Positions 1-6,226 are shown, counted from the stretch's first letter. The stretch is 9,101 nucleotides of DNA from Pseudomonadota bacterium (GCA_021323815.1 JAJPKG010000364.1:1-9101), one strand, 5' to 3'. The notes: a model not told the origin generated them from the letters alone. Translations and numbers: made by a program.

Positions 1-1008
1 ATTCACCATCTGCATCACCGCGCCGTCCAGGCCTTGCGCGTTCAGCGCGAAGATGCCCAGCAAGATCACACCCACGTGGCTGACACTGGAATAGGCCAGC
101 AGGCGCTTGAAATCGGTCTGCACCAGCGCGAGCACGGCACAATACAAAATGCCGATGACCGCCAGCGTCTCGATGACGGGCGCGGCTTGGCGCGTGGCCT
201 GGGGAAAGAGCGGCAGGCAAAAGCGGATGAAACCATACGCGCCGGTTTTTGACATGGCACCGGCCAGCAGCACCGTCACCGGGATCGGCGCTTCGCTATA
301 GGCATCCGGCAGCCAGGAATGAAACGGAAAAAGCGGCGCTTTCACTGCAAAGGCCGCGAAAAACGCCAGGAACAGGATGCCCTGCGCGCTCACCGGCACA
401 TGGCCCATCAATTCCGACAAGTTCAGCGTGAAATGCCCCACGCTGCCGCTTGCCACCGCGCCCAGGCCGATCACCCCCGCCAGCATCAGCAAACTGCCGA
501 CAGCGGTATAGATGACGAACTTGATGGCGGCATACGTCCGGCGCGGTCCGCCGAAGGTGCCGATCAGCAGATATGCCGGGACGAGCATGATCTCCCAGAA
601 GACGTACAACACAAAGACGTTGGTCGCCAGAAAGACGCCCTGAATGCCGGAGATGAGCAGCAGCATCAGGGCGAAATAGGTGCCGGAGCGGCGCTGGTCG
701 CGCGCCTGCTGCCCCGACGCCGCAATGGTAACAACCCCCAGCAGGGCGGTGAGGATCACGAGAAACAGGCTGATGCCATCCATGCCCAGGCTATAGTCCA
801 GCCCCAGGCCGGGAATCCACGGCTGACGCTCGGCGAACTGGAAGCCGCCGCCGTGCTGAAACGACGCGCCGGCCCACGCGCTGAGCGCGAGATCGGCCAG
901 CGCGACGACGCCGGCCCAGACCCATGCCGCATGGCGCGGCAAAAACGCCGCCACCACGCCGCCCACCAACGGCACGAAGATGATGGCGCTGAGAAGTGGG
1001 AAGGACAC
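1..1008 (-). CDS. nuoM: NADH-quinone oxidoreductase subunit M, N-terminal 336 residues (partial)
   Basis: This is an antiporter-like membrane subunit of respiratory complex I, which couples NADH:quinone electron transfer to proton pumping. The reading frame is open to the left edge, so about two-thirds of a roughly 500-residue protein is visible. Family landmarks seen are DGISLFLVILTALL (residues 77-90), FWEIMLVPAYLLIG with the conserved membrane glutamate E139, KAPLFPFHSWLPDA with pumping lysine K223, AGAMSKTGAYGFIRF with K254, and DFKRLLAYSSVSHVG (299-313). Hydrophobic helices run throughout. The GTG at 1008 is chosen because an in-frame stop lies 10 codons upstream and no ATG lies between; a run of five Gs 11 bases upstream is the only SD-like signal. 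The gene upstream is not nuoL but an unrelated protein, so nuoM seems to start its own transcript. Identity is very secure; the exact start is less so. Confidence 0.95.
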   Translation of the reverse strand, partial: MSFPLLSAIIFVPLVGGVVAAFLPRHAAWVWAGVVALADLALSAWAGASFQHGGGFQFAERQPWIPGLGLDYSLGMDGISLFLVILTALLGVVTIAASGQQARDQRRSGTYFALMLLLISGIQGVFLATNVFVLYVFWEIMLVPAYLLIGTFGGPRRTYAAIKFVIYTAVGSLLMLAGVIGLGAVASGSVGHFTLNLSELMGHVPVSAQGILFLAFFAAFAVKAPLFPFHSWLPDAYSEAPIPVTVLLAGAMSKTGAYGFIRFCLPLFPQATRQAAPVIETLAVIGILYCAVLALVQTDFKRLLAYSSVSHVGVILLGIFALNAQGLDGAVMQMVN

Positions 1009-1015
1009 GATTCTT

Positions 1016-1029
1016 CTTGCCCCCGCAAG
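1016..1029 (-). promoter_or_regulatory. Small hairpin over the nuoM ribosome-binding region
   Basis: Read on the minus strand, CTTGC-GGGG-GCAAG forms a perfect 5-bp stem with a GGGG tetraloop ending 7 bases before the GTG start of nuoM. The Gs in the loop are the only Shine-Dalgarno-like bases upstream of the gene. Folding could therefore either present or mask the ribosome site. The structure is seen directly; the role is inference. Confidence 0.35.
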
Positions 1030-1041
1030 GCGAGATCAACA

Positions 1042-1054
1042 TCACAGGAAAACG
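1042..1054. repeat. 13-base leader repeat, copy 1 (TCACAGGAAAACG)
   Basis: This 13-mer recurs exactly at 1813-1825. Both copies lie in the 5' leader of a minus-strand gene, and both abut an inverted repeat on their right-hand side. In this copy the repeat overlaps the foot and the T-tract of the 1052-1074 hairpin. It could be a shared regulatory element or a remnant of a dispersed repeat. Confidence 0.5.
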
Positions 1055-1074
1055 GATCGGGAGCGCCGATCCGT
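1049..1074 (-). terminator. Intrinsic terminator-like hairpin between the zinc-knuckle gene and nuoM
   Basis: A perfect 9-bp inverted repeat, ACGGATCGG (1052-1060) and CCGATCCGT (1066-1074), has a 5-base loop and is followed on the minus strand by a short TTTT run. The plus-strand side has no T run, so it would act leftward. It may end the transcript of the 1146-1760 gene. If the promoter at 1096-1124 is real, it lies in the nuoM leader and could act as an attenuator. The T-tract is short, so strength is uncertain. Confidence 0.55.
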
Positions 1075-1095
1075 GGAAAGGACGTTTTCTCTGCT

Positions 1096-1124
1096 ATTGT
1101 ACCGCATCCCACACGCGATGGCGA
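1096..1124 (-). promoter_or_regulatory. Candidate sigma-A promoter for nuoM
   Basis: On the minus strand, TCGCCA (1124-1119) and TACAAT (1101-1096) are separated by 17 bases. They match the -35 and -10 consensus at 4/6 and 5/6. The predicted start near 1089 would give a leader of about 80 bases containing both hairpins upstream of nuoM. No better promoter is seen between the terminator-like hairpin and the start codon. Confidence 0.4.
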
Positions 1125-1145
1125 ATGGTCCTAGTTCCTGATTGC

Positions 1146-1760
1146 TCATTTGCGCTGGCGGCGCAACATGGGCAGGCGCGCACCGTTGAGGGCGCGGGCG
1201 CATTCCGGGCAGGCGTAATAGCCCTCGGCCTCGCGATAGACCAGGTGGTCGCGGGGAAAGGTCAGATAGCAGATGCCGCAGCGAGCGGCGTCGGGGCGCG
1301 AGGCATTGGCGCGATCCTGCACGAACAGGTCGCGCAGGGTGGCGAACATCTCGCTCAGCTCGCCCGGTGGTGTGGGGGCGCGCTGCGTTACGTGCTTGGT
1401 GCTGTGCCCGTCACTGCTGCCGTTCATGTGCGGGCCGCGTTGCGTCGTGGGCGCGGACGACGTTGCCGACGGAGCAGGCGGCGTGTCATCTTCGCGCGCT
1501 GGCGCAGATGCGCCTTCAGCCCTGATGGCGGCCTGTGATGCAGATTCTTGCATGTGCTCGACGCTCACCAGCCCGCTTTCCGGCGAGTGCGGTGCTTTCT
1601 CTGAAGTCAGTGGCGATTGCATGCGCGGCGCGGCAGCGGGCGGCGCAATTTTGCCATTCGCCTGCGCGATGCGTGGGGGCGCGCTCTGTTGTAAAGGTGG
1701 CTTTGCCTTATCCCGTTCCCCCCGTTGTTTGGCGCGCTGTTGCGCTTTATGCGAACCCAT
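1146..1760 (-). CDS. Hypothetical protein with disordered N-terminal region and C-terminal four-cysteine zinc knuckle
   Basis: Not recognised as a named family. The 204-residue product starts with a basic, Gln/Lys/Arg-rich stretch (1-20), continues as a Pro/Ala/Ser-rich low-complexity region to about residue 130, then has a short helical segment GELSEMFATLRDLF (133-146). It ends in a small module with C161-x2-C164-x19-C184-x2-C187, the spacing of a treble-clef or zinc-ribbon-like site, and then a basic tail. No signal peptide or membrane segment is seen, so it is probably cytoplasmic, and the charge suggests nucleic-acid or protein binding. The ATG at 1760 has GAGG 8 bases upstream and a strong promoter behind it. 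It precedes nuoM on the same strand, but a terminator-like hairpin lies between them, so a link to complex I is not implied. Confidence 0.75.
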   Translation of the reverse strand: MGSHKAQQRAKQRGERDKAKPPLQQSAPPRIAQANGKIAPPAAAPRMQSPLTSEKAPHSPESGLVSVEHMQESASQAAIRAEGASAPAREDDTPPAPSATSSAPTTQRGPHMNGSSDGHSTKHVTQRAPTPPGELSEMFATLRDLFVQDRANASRPDAARCGICYLTFPRDHLVYREAEGYYACPECARALNGARLPMLRRQRK

Positions 1761-1776
1761 GAGTTATGTCCTCTAT

Positions 1777-1801
1777 AAAAACCTTCCCGCGCTGGGCGGG
1801 A
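1777..1801 (-). terminator. Terminator-like hairpin in the leader of the zinc-knuckle gene (possible attenuator)
   Basis: On the minus strand, TCCCGC (1801-1796) pairs with GCGGGA (1790-1785) across a 5-base loop. After AGG comes a run of five Ts (1781-1777). This is the form of an intrinsic terminator. It lies between the strong promoter at 1836-1863 and the ribosome site of the 1146-1760 gene, so readthrough would be required for expression. The stem is only 6 bp, so termination may be partial. Confidence 0.45.
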
Positions 1802-1812
1802 TGCGAAATAGT

Positions 1813-1825
1813 TCACAGGAAAACG
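1813..1825. repeat. 13-base leader repeat, copy 2 (TCACAGGAAAACG)
   Basis: Exact second copy of the 13-mer at 1042-1054. It is immediately followed on the plus strand by the palindrome at 1826-1838, just as copy 1 runs into the hairpin at 1052-1074. On the minus strand it falls just downstream of the predicted transcription start of the zinc-knuckle gene. Confidence 0.5.
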
Positions 1826-1838
1826 AATCACCGTGATT
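1826..1838. promoter_or_regulatory. Candidate operator overlapping a -10 box
   Basis: AATCAC-c-GTGATT is a perfect 6+6 palindrome with one central base. It overlaps the -10 hexamer and predicted start of the minus-strand promoter at 1836-1863. A dimeric repressor bound here would block that promoter. No matching regulator can be named from this window. Confidence 0.35.
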
Positions 1839-1863
1839 ATACCATAGCAAAGATATGGTCCAA
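1836..1863 (-). promoter_or_regulatory. Strong extended -10 promoter for the zinc-knuckle gene
   Basis: On the minus strand there is a perfect TATAAT (1841-1836) preceded by TGG, giving the extended -10 form TGnTATAAT. A partial -35 TTGGAC (1863-1858) lies 16 bases upstream. Predicted start is near 1829, leaving a leader of about 69 bases. This is the best promoter match in the window. Confidence 0.7.
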
Positions 1864-2053
1864 CCATTCGTTCCACTTGGGCGACTTTCTGAGAGGACAT
1901 AGGAGAAAAGATTGCGCATACATATTGGCGTGAAGTCAGCAAAAATCAAGACTGGCATGAGATGCCGTGCGTGCGGTGATACTCTTTGATGGCTGGGGCG
2001 TTGAGTATATGACGCGCAAAAGCGCGAGCCACACCGTGAGGGCGAGAACCATC

Positions 2054-2398
2054 ATGCAACAACATTCCGAAGAACACGCCGCTGAGCGCACACCGGCCAA
2101 AATCATCCCCCTGCGCCGCGATCCGTGGTATATGGCAGCGGTGGCGGCGTATATTTCGGATGCGGAACGCGGGCGACACTTCCTGAAAGTGACCCTGCCG
2201 GCGCTTCCAGTGGCCGTTTTCACCCTGACATTTCTTTTCGGCTATCTGCTGGCGCTCTTCACCAACGACGGGGCGCGCAGCGGCGTGGACCCGTTGCCCG
2301 CGCTGATCGGCGCGCTGGCCATCACCGCGCTCACCAGCCTGCTGTGCATCGCCATCTATAGCGGCTATCGCCACGTAGCCGGGCTGCGCGGCAAATAG
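2054..2398 (+). CDS. Small two-helix membrane protein, unknown function
   Basis: Not recognised as a named family. From the ATG at 2054 the product has 114 residues. A hydrophilic N-terminal part contains DPWYMAAVAAYISDAERG (23-40), an aromatic/alanine segment that looks conserved. Two hydrophobic helices follow at about 48-69 (ending FLFGYLLALF) and 81-103, separated by a short polar loop, with a basic end RHVAGLRGK. This suggests an inner-membrane protein with both ends in the cytoplasm. The frame stays open upstream, with an ATG at 2009 and a GTG at 1967. I chose 2054 because GAGGG lies 11 bases before it and the residues upstream look non-conserved. It stands alone on the plus strand, and its stop is 4 bases from the converging stop of the HTH gene. 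The gene is likely real; the start is uncertain. Confidence 0.65.
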   Translation: MQQHSEEHAAERTPAKIIPLRRDPWYMAAVAAYISDAERGRHFLKVTLPALPVAVFTLTFLFGYLLALFTNDGARSGVDPLPALIGALAITALTSLLCIAIYSGYRHVAGLRGK

Positions 2399-2402
2399 CA
2401 AT

Positions 2403-3029
2403 TTATTCCGCCTCACGCAGCCACATCTGGCGGTCAGCTTCGCTCATGCTGCGCGGCGAGACCTCACGCACGGCATCGGCGAACGAGATCGGTTGCGCGG
2501 CATCCTCGCCGGGCACGCGCGCCTGATCGCGCCGGAACGCCGCCTGCACGGCATAGGATTGTTCAGCCCACGCCCGCACCTGCTCTGCCGGCGCGTTGAG
2601 CGCCTCGGCGACCAGGGCGAAGAAGCGCTGCGGAATCGTCGCCAGCGCGATCTTGCCCTGCACGAAGCGGTCGATGACCGTCGCGCCGATGCGCACACGC
2701 CGGGCAAGTTGTTGCTTGCTGATGCCTGCGGCGGACATGGCATCCATCAGGTTTTGCGCCCGCGCCGGACTGAGCGCCAGCACGCGCTGCATCCCCGCAT
2801 CCAGCCCACGCTGCATGGCCGCTTCAGTTTCGGGGGCCAGCTCCGGCTCCGGGCCGTCGAGCACGCGTAGCGCCAGCGTGAAGGTGATGATCTCGTCGCT
2901 CAGGTGCGGATAGCGGTTCAGCCAATCCAGCACCACCGCCTGGTCTTCGCCGCGCTCAAACGCCTCGATGAGCGCAACCTGCATTTCCGCTGAAAGTTCG
3001 GTGGACGCATCGCGTCGGTTCTTCGTCAT
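2403..3029 (-). CDS. XRE-like helix-turn-helix protein coupled to a sigma-like factor
   Basis: A 208-residue soluble protein with no membrane segment. Residues 15-58 form a helical module with RYPHLSDEIITFTLALRVLD (39-58). This resembles the 'YP-x-L-x-x-E-(I/L)' stretches seen next to regulatory domains in other phyla. A linker follows, then a helix-turn-helix around ISKQQLARRVRIGATVIDRFVQGKI (103-127), in the manner of XRE/lambda-repressor domains, with a continuing helix to about residue 155. The C-terminal 50 residues are not assigned. The ATG overlaps the upstream sigma gene's stop as ATGA, so the two are translationally coupled and probably act together. Its position is the one normally taken by an anti-sigma factor, but no HxxxCxxC zinc motif or transmembrane helix is present. 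A sigma-modulating or co-regulator role is inference. Confidence 0.8.
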   Translation of the reverse strand: MTKNRRDASTELSAEMQVALIEAFERGEDQAVVLDWLNRYPHLSDEIITFTLALRVLDGPEPELAPETEAAMQRGLDAGMQRVLALSPARAQNLMDAMSAAGISKQQLARRVRIGATVIDRFVQGKIALATIPQRFFALVAEALNAPAEQVRAWAEQSYAVQAAFRRDQARVPGEDAAQPISFADAVREVSPRSMSEADRQMWLREAE

Positions 3030-3889
3030 GGCAGTTCGTCCTTTCTGGCCTTGCGTCCTCTGGCAGGCTTCGCCTTTGCGCGCGGCGGCGAGTCGTGTGG
3101 CTCGGCCTCGTCGGGTGGGGCAGGCAGACCGCCCAGCCCTGCGGCCATCTGCGCCCGCGCCACTTCATAGCGCATGCGCATCGTCCGCTCCGACATGCCG
3201 CATTGATGCGCAATCTCATCCCATTTCAGGTGATAGAACACGCGCAGCGTGACGATCTTGCGATTCAGCGGATCGCACACAAAGTGCAAGATGCGGTCGG
3301 CTTCGATCTCGCTCATCCGCTCGTCAATAGCGTCGCTGGCGTCAGCGATGCTATCGGCAGCAGGGGTGGCGTCTTCATCCACGCCCGGCGCGCGATCCAG
3401 CGAATCGATCAGCGCGGCGGGGATATGTTCGGGCCGTCCAGTCACCTCGCCTCTGTCATTCGTCCGATAGATGCGACCTTCCTGGCGCAGGGTATGCTTG
3501 AATTGATCCGCCCCCAGGCGTTTCAGATACACCCCGAAATTTTGCACCATGAATGTCTCCGTCGGATCTATCACCTCTTTCCACAACTGCATCGTCATAT
3601 CGGCAATGGCATCTTCCACCCATTCCGGGCGATGGCGCAACCCGCCGGCCATGCGCCGAAACATGGGCATGCAGCGCTCGCGCAAAATGCCAAACAGCGC
3701 GTGGCAATGAGCGATCTGCCCCTTCGCGTAAAAGGCGCGAATGGCCTGCACCAGCAAACCATCGGGGATGATATAGCCGCCATGTTCAGTGCGCATCCGC
3801 AACTGCGCGGCGACGCCGGGCCGATTCGGGTCCAGCGCCAGCGGATCCAGGGTTGACGTGCCGCTGAGAGCAGACGAAGTATCAGGCAT
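3026..3889 (-). CDS. Divergent sigma-70 family (ECF-like) RNA polymerase sigma factor
   Basis: A 287-residue protein with two sigma-like regions. A region-2-like part (about 64-135) contains WVEDAIADMTMQLWKEV and NFGVYLKRLGADQFKHTLRQ. A region-4-like helix-turn-helix (about 205-248) contains DPLNRKIVTLRVFYHLKWDEIAHQCGMSERTMRMR. The two are joined by a long acidic linker. There are an extra N-terminal segment of about 60 residues and a Pro/Lys/Arg-rich tail (261-287), so it is longer than the usual ECF length of about 170-200 residues. It would direct RNA polymerase to a specific promoter set. The ATG at 3889 is well supported by a strong ribosome site 9 bases away. The frame stays open to 4282, but that part would overlap mnmG and has no sigma features. 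It is co-transcribed with the downstream HTH gene through an ATGA overlap. Assignment to a known ECF group was not possible by eye. Confidence 0.8.
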   Translation of the reverse strand: MPDTSSALSGTSTLDPLALDPNRPGVAAQLRMRTEHGGYIIPDGLLVQAIRAFYAKGQIAHCHALFGILRERCMPMFRRMAGGLRHRPEWVEDAIADMTMQLWKEVIDPTETFMVQNFGVYLKRLGADQFKHTLRQEGRIYRTNDRGEVTGRPEHIPAALIDSLDRAPGVDEDATPAADSIADASDAIDERMSEIEADRILHFVCDPLNRKIVTLRVFYHLKWDEIAHQCGMSERTMRMRYEVARAQMAAGLGGLPAPPDEAEPHDSPPRAKAKPARGRKARKDELP

Positions 3890-3898
3890 TGCAACGAT

Positions 3899-3905
3899 TC
3901 CTTCC
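3899..3905 (-). promoter_or_regulatory. Ribosome-binding site that fixes the start of the sigma-like gene
   Basis: GGAAGGA on the minus strand lies 9 bases before the ATG at 3889. It is one of the best Shine-Dalgarno sequences in the window and argues against translation beginning further upstream in the open frame. Confidence 0.75.
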
Positions 3906-4028
3906 CACGCGCGCCGGCTGGCACGCGCTCGCGGGCGACTAGATCGGTCAACTATAGGGAATTTCTTGCAGCGGGACCGCCATCCGGCAGGCCCAGGACC
4001 ATAAGCGCGCGCAGGTTCGCGCCTCTTG

Positions 4029-4037
4029 AGTATACCA
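4029..4037 (-). promoter_or_regulatory. Extended -10 promoter element for the sigma/HTH operon
   Basis: On the minus strand, TGG followed by TATACT (5/6 to TATAAT) gives an extended -10. No clear -35 hexamer is seen at 16-18 bases. The form is close to the TGGTATAAT promoter of the zinc-knuckle gene. Transcription would start near 4022. Confidence 0.5.
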
Positions 4038-4173
4038 CATCCCAGCGGCCTGACTGTATAAGGGATGGGGGACACGAACATTGCTCTCGCTGCCGCATCG
4101 CCGGCTGCTTTCTGCGAAAGAACGAACACACCCTCTGCATGAAAACGCCGGCATGTTTGTGAAAGCCTGCTCC

Positions 4174-4203
4174 TTGCTCCTCGCCGCTGCGATCTGCTAT
4201 CAT
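4174..4203 (+). promoter_or_regulatory. Candidate mnmG promoter, implying a very short leader
   Basis: TTGCTC (4174-4179) and TATCAT (4198-4203) are 18 bases apart, and TGC precedes the -10, giving an extended -10 form. The predicted start at about 4209-4211 is only a few bases before the ATG at 4214. The mRNA would then be leaderless or nearly so, which agrees with the poor ribosome site in front of this gene. Confidence 0.45.
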
Positions 4204-4213
4204 TCCTGGTGAT

Positions 4214-6226
4214 ATGGAAACCGACGAGATCAACGAAATTTCCGACGAAGCGTATGATGTTGTGGTGGTGGGCGCGGGGCACGCGGGCTGCGAGGCCGCG
4301 CTGGCGGCGGCGCGCATGGGCTGTCGCACCCTGCTCATCACCATGAACCTAGATAGCGTCGCGCTGATGCCGTGCAACCCTTCAATGGGTGGTCCGGCCA
4401 AGGGGCATTTGATCCGCGAGATCGACGCACTGGGTGGGGAGATTGGGCGCTGCACGGATCGCACGTTCATCCAGATTCGCATGCTCAACACAGGCAAGGG
4501 ACCATCGGTGCAGGCGTTGCGGGCGCAGTGCGACAAGCATGCTTATCGCCTGACGATGAAGTGGGCGCTGGAAGCGCAGCCGAATCTGGTGCTGCGCCAG
4601 GGCACGGTCAACGGCCTCATCACCGATCCGCAGCCGGGGCCGGATGGTCGCCCTCATGTGCGCGGCGTCATCAGCGGCACTCGGCGCTTCCTGGCGCGGG
4701 CGGTGGTGCTGACCACCGGCACCTTCATCAACGGGCGGCTGATCACGGGGGATAAGACGACGCCGGGCGGGCGTGCCGGCGAACCGCCGTCGCTGGGGTT
4801 GTCGGAAGATCTACAACGCGTCGGCGTGCGCGTGCAACGGCTCAAGACGGGCACGCCCCCGCGCATCGATGCGCGCACCATCGACTTCAGCCGAACCCAG
4901 GTGCAGCCGGGATCTCCCCTCCCTCTGCGCTTCTCGTTCGATCCCGCACCGCCGGATGTCACCTTGCCGCCGGGACCGCCCGCTGCAATCTATCCTCTCC
5001 CGCCGGAAGCCGTGACGGCGTGGCGACCGCAGTTGCCGTGCTATCTGGTGCACACCAACGAGCGGACACATGAGATCATTCGCGCCAATCTGCATCGCTC
5101 GCCGTTATATACCGGCGTCATCAAGGGCGTGGGGCCGCGCTATTGCCCCAGCATCGAAGACAAGGTTGTGCGCTTCGCCGACAAGCCGGATCATCAAATC
5201 TTCCTCGAACCGGAAGGCTGGCGCACCGGCGAAGTCTATGTGCAGGGGATGAACACCAGCCTGCCGGAAGACGTGCAACTCGCCATGCTGCGCTCCATCC
5301 CCGCGTTGGAGCGCGCCGAGATCATGCGCGTGGGCTACGCGGTGGAATATGATTTCGTGCCACCGGATCAGGTGGTGCGCACGCTGGAAACGAAGCAGAT
5401 CGCCGGCCTCTTCCTGGCGGGACAGATCAACGGCACGTCAGGATATGAGGAAGCGGCGGCGCAGGGCATCATCGCGGGCATCAACGCCGGCTGCCGCGTG
5501 CAGGGGCGCGAGCCGTTCATCCTGCGGCGCGACGAAGCGTATATCGGCGTGCTGATCGATGACCTGACGACGCAAACCATCACCGAACCCTATCGGCTGC
5601 ACACCTCGCGCGCCGAACATCGCCTGTTGCTGCGACAAGATTCCGCCGATCTGCGCCTGACCGAGCGGGCTTACGCGCTGGGGCTGGTGGGCGACGAGCG
5701 CATGGAAGCGGTGGAGCGCAAGCGCCACCTCGCCGCGCAAGCGCTGGACGCGCTGGAACGCACCATCTTCACACCGGCTGCCACCATCCAGGCCCATGCC
5801 GCCGAACTGGGCATGGCCGCCATCCCGCAAAAGATGACAGCGACAGAACTCTTGCGCCGCCCGGAAGCGACCTATGCGCAGGTGGCCGCACTGGCCGAAC
5901 GCGTGGGGCAACCATTGCCGCCGATCGCCGATGCCGCGACGGTGGAAGAAGTGGAATGCCGCGTGAAGTTCGCCGGCTACATCGAGCGCCAGGAGCGCGC
6001 TGTCGCCCGCGCCGCCAAGCTGGAATCCCTGCCGCTGCCGATTGATCTAGATTATGCATCGGTCGCGGGGCTGCGCACCCAGGCGCGGCTGCAACTGGCG
6101 AAGATTCGCCCGCTGACGCTGGGCCAGGCGGGCCGCGTGGAAGGCGTCACCCCGGCGGACGTGAGCGCGCTGCTGATCTGGCTGCAACGCCACGCCCGCC
6201 AGCCGAGGGAAAGCGCTAGGAGCTAA
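4214..6226 (+). CDS. mnmG: tRNA uridine-5-carboxymethylaminomethyl(34) synthesis enzyme MnmG (GidA)
   Basis: An FAD-dependent enzyme that, with the GTPase MnmE, installs the cmnm5 group on wobble uridine 34 of certain tRNAs. It is cytoplasmic. Visible signatures are the FAD-binding GAGHAGCEAA (20-29), CNPSMGGPAKGHL (54-66), RMLNTGKGPSVQALRAQ (89-105), GTFINGRLITGD (169-180), LKTGTPPRID (210-219), the conserved-cysteine segments LPCYLVHTNE (274-283) and GPRYCPSIEDK (307-317), and LFLAGQINGTSGYEEAAAQG (399-418). The C-terminal MnmE/tRNA-interacting helical domain includes VECRVKFAGYIERQ (580-593). At 670 residues it is somewhat longer than the usual 620-650 or so, mainly from a Pro-rich insert at about 243-272. 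The usual neighbour rsmG is not present in this window, nor is mnmE. The start at 4214 has no good Shine-Dalgarno sequence, but the next family landmark follows within 15 residues. Confidence 0.97.
   Translation: METDEINEISDEAYDVVVVGAGHAGCEAALAAARMGCRTLLITMNLDSVALMPCNPSMGGPAKGHLIREIDALGGEIGRCTDRTFIQIRMLNTGKGPSVQALRAQCDKHAYRLTMKWALEAQPNLVLRQGTVNGLITDPQPGPDGRPHVRGVISGTRRFLARAVVLTTGTFINGRLITGDKTTPGGRAGEPPSLGLSEDLQRVGVRVQRLKTGTPPRIDARTIDFSRTQVQPGSPLPLRFSFDPAPPDVTLPPGPPAAIYPLPPEAVTAWRPQLPCYLVHTNERTHEIIRANLHRSPLYTGVIKGVGPRYCPSIEDKVVRFADKPDHQIFLEPEGWRTGEVYVQGMNTSLPEDVQLAMLRSIPALERAEIMRVGYAVEYDFVPPDQVVRTLETKQIAGLFLAGQINGTSGYEEAAAQGIIAGINAGCRVQGREPFILRRDEAYIGVLIDDLTTQTITEPYRLHTSRAEHRLLLRQDSADLRLTERAYALGLVGDERMEAVERKRHLAAQALDALERTIFTPAATIQAHAAELGMAAIPQKMTATELLRRPEATYAQVAALAERVGQPLPPIADAATVEEVECRVKFAGYIERQERAVARAAKLESLPLPIDLDYASVAGLRTQARLQLAKIRPLTLGQAGRVEGVTPADVSALLIWLQRHARQPRESARS

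Larger units (their letters stand above)
3890..4213. other. Divergent intergenic region between the sigma operon and mnmG
   Basis: This 324-base stretch separates two divergent transcription units. I see no credible gene in it. It holds the ribosome site of the sigma-like gene, an extended -10 element on the minus strand at 4029-4037, and the mnmG promoter at 4174-4203. The sigma-like gene's leader would be about 130 bases. No conserved riboswitch architecture was recognised. Confidence 0.7.

Noticed and set aside
319..1134. A long plus-strand open frame of 271 codons opposite nuoM
   Set aside because: It is the antisense shadow of nuoM. Its product is Gln/His/Arg-rich with no domain, while the opposite strand gives clear NuoM motifs throughout.
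1273..1836. A 187-codon plus-strand frame opposite the zinc-knuckle gene
   Set aside because: It has no convincing ribosome site and looks like a low-complexity shadow. The minus strand has promoter, ribosome site and a CxxC...CxxC module, although coding here is less certain than elsewhere.
3095..3856. A 253-codon plus-strand frame opposite the sigma-like gene
   Set aside because: Antisense shadow produced by GC-rich codon bias. No domain or start signal, and the minus-strand reading is a clear sigma-like protein with a good start.
3890..4282. N-terminal extension of the sigma-like gene by 131 codons
   Set aside because: It would run into mnmG on the other strand, lacks sigma features, and a strong ribosome site with an ATG is present at 3889.
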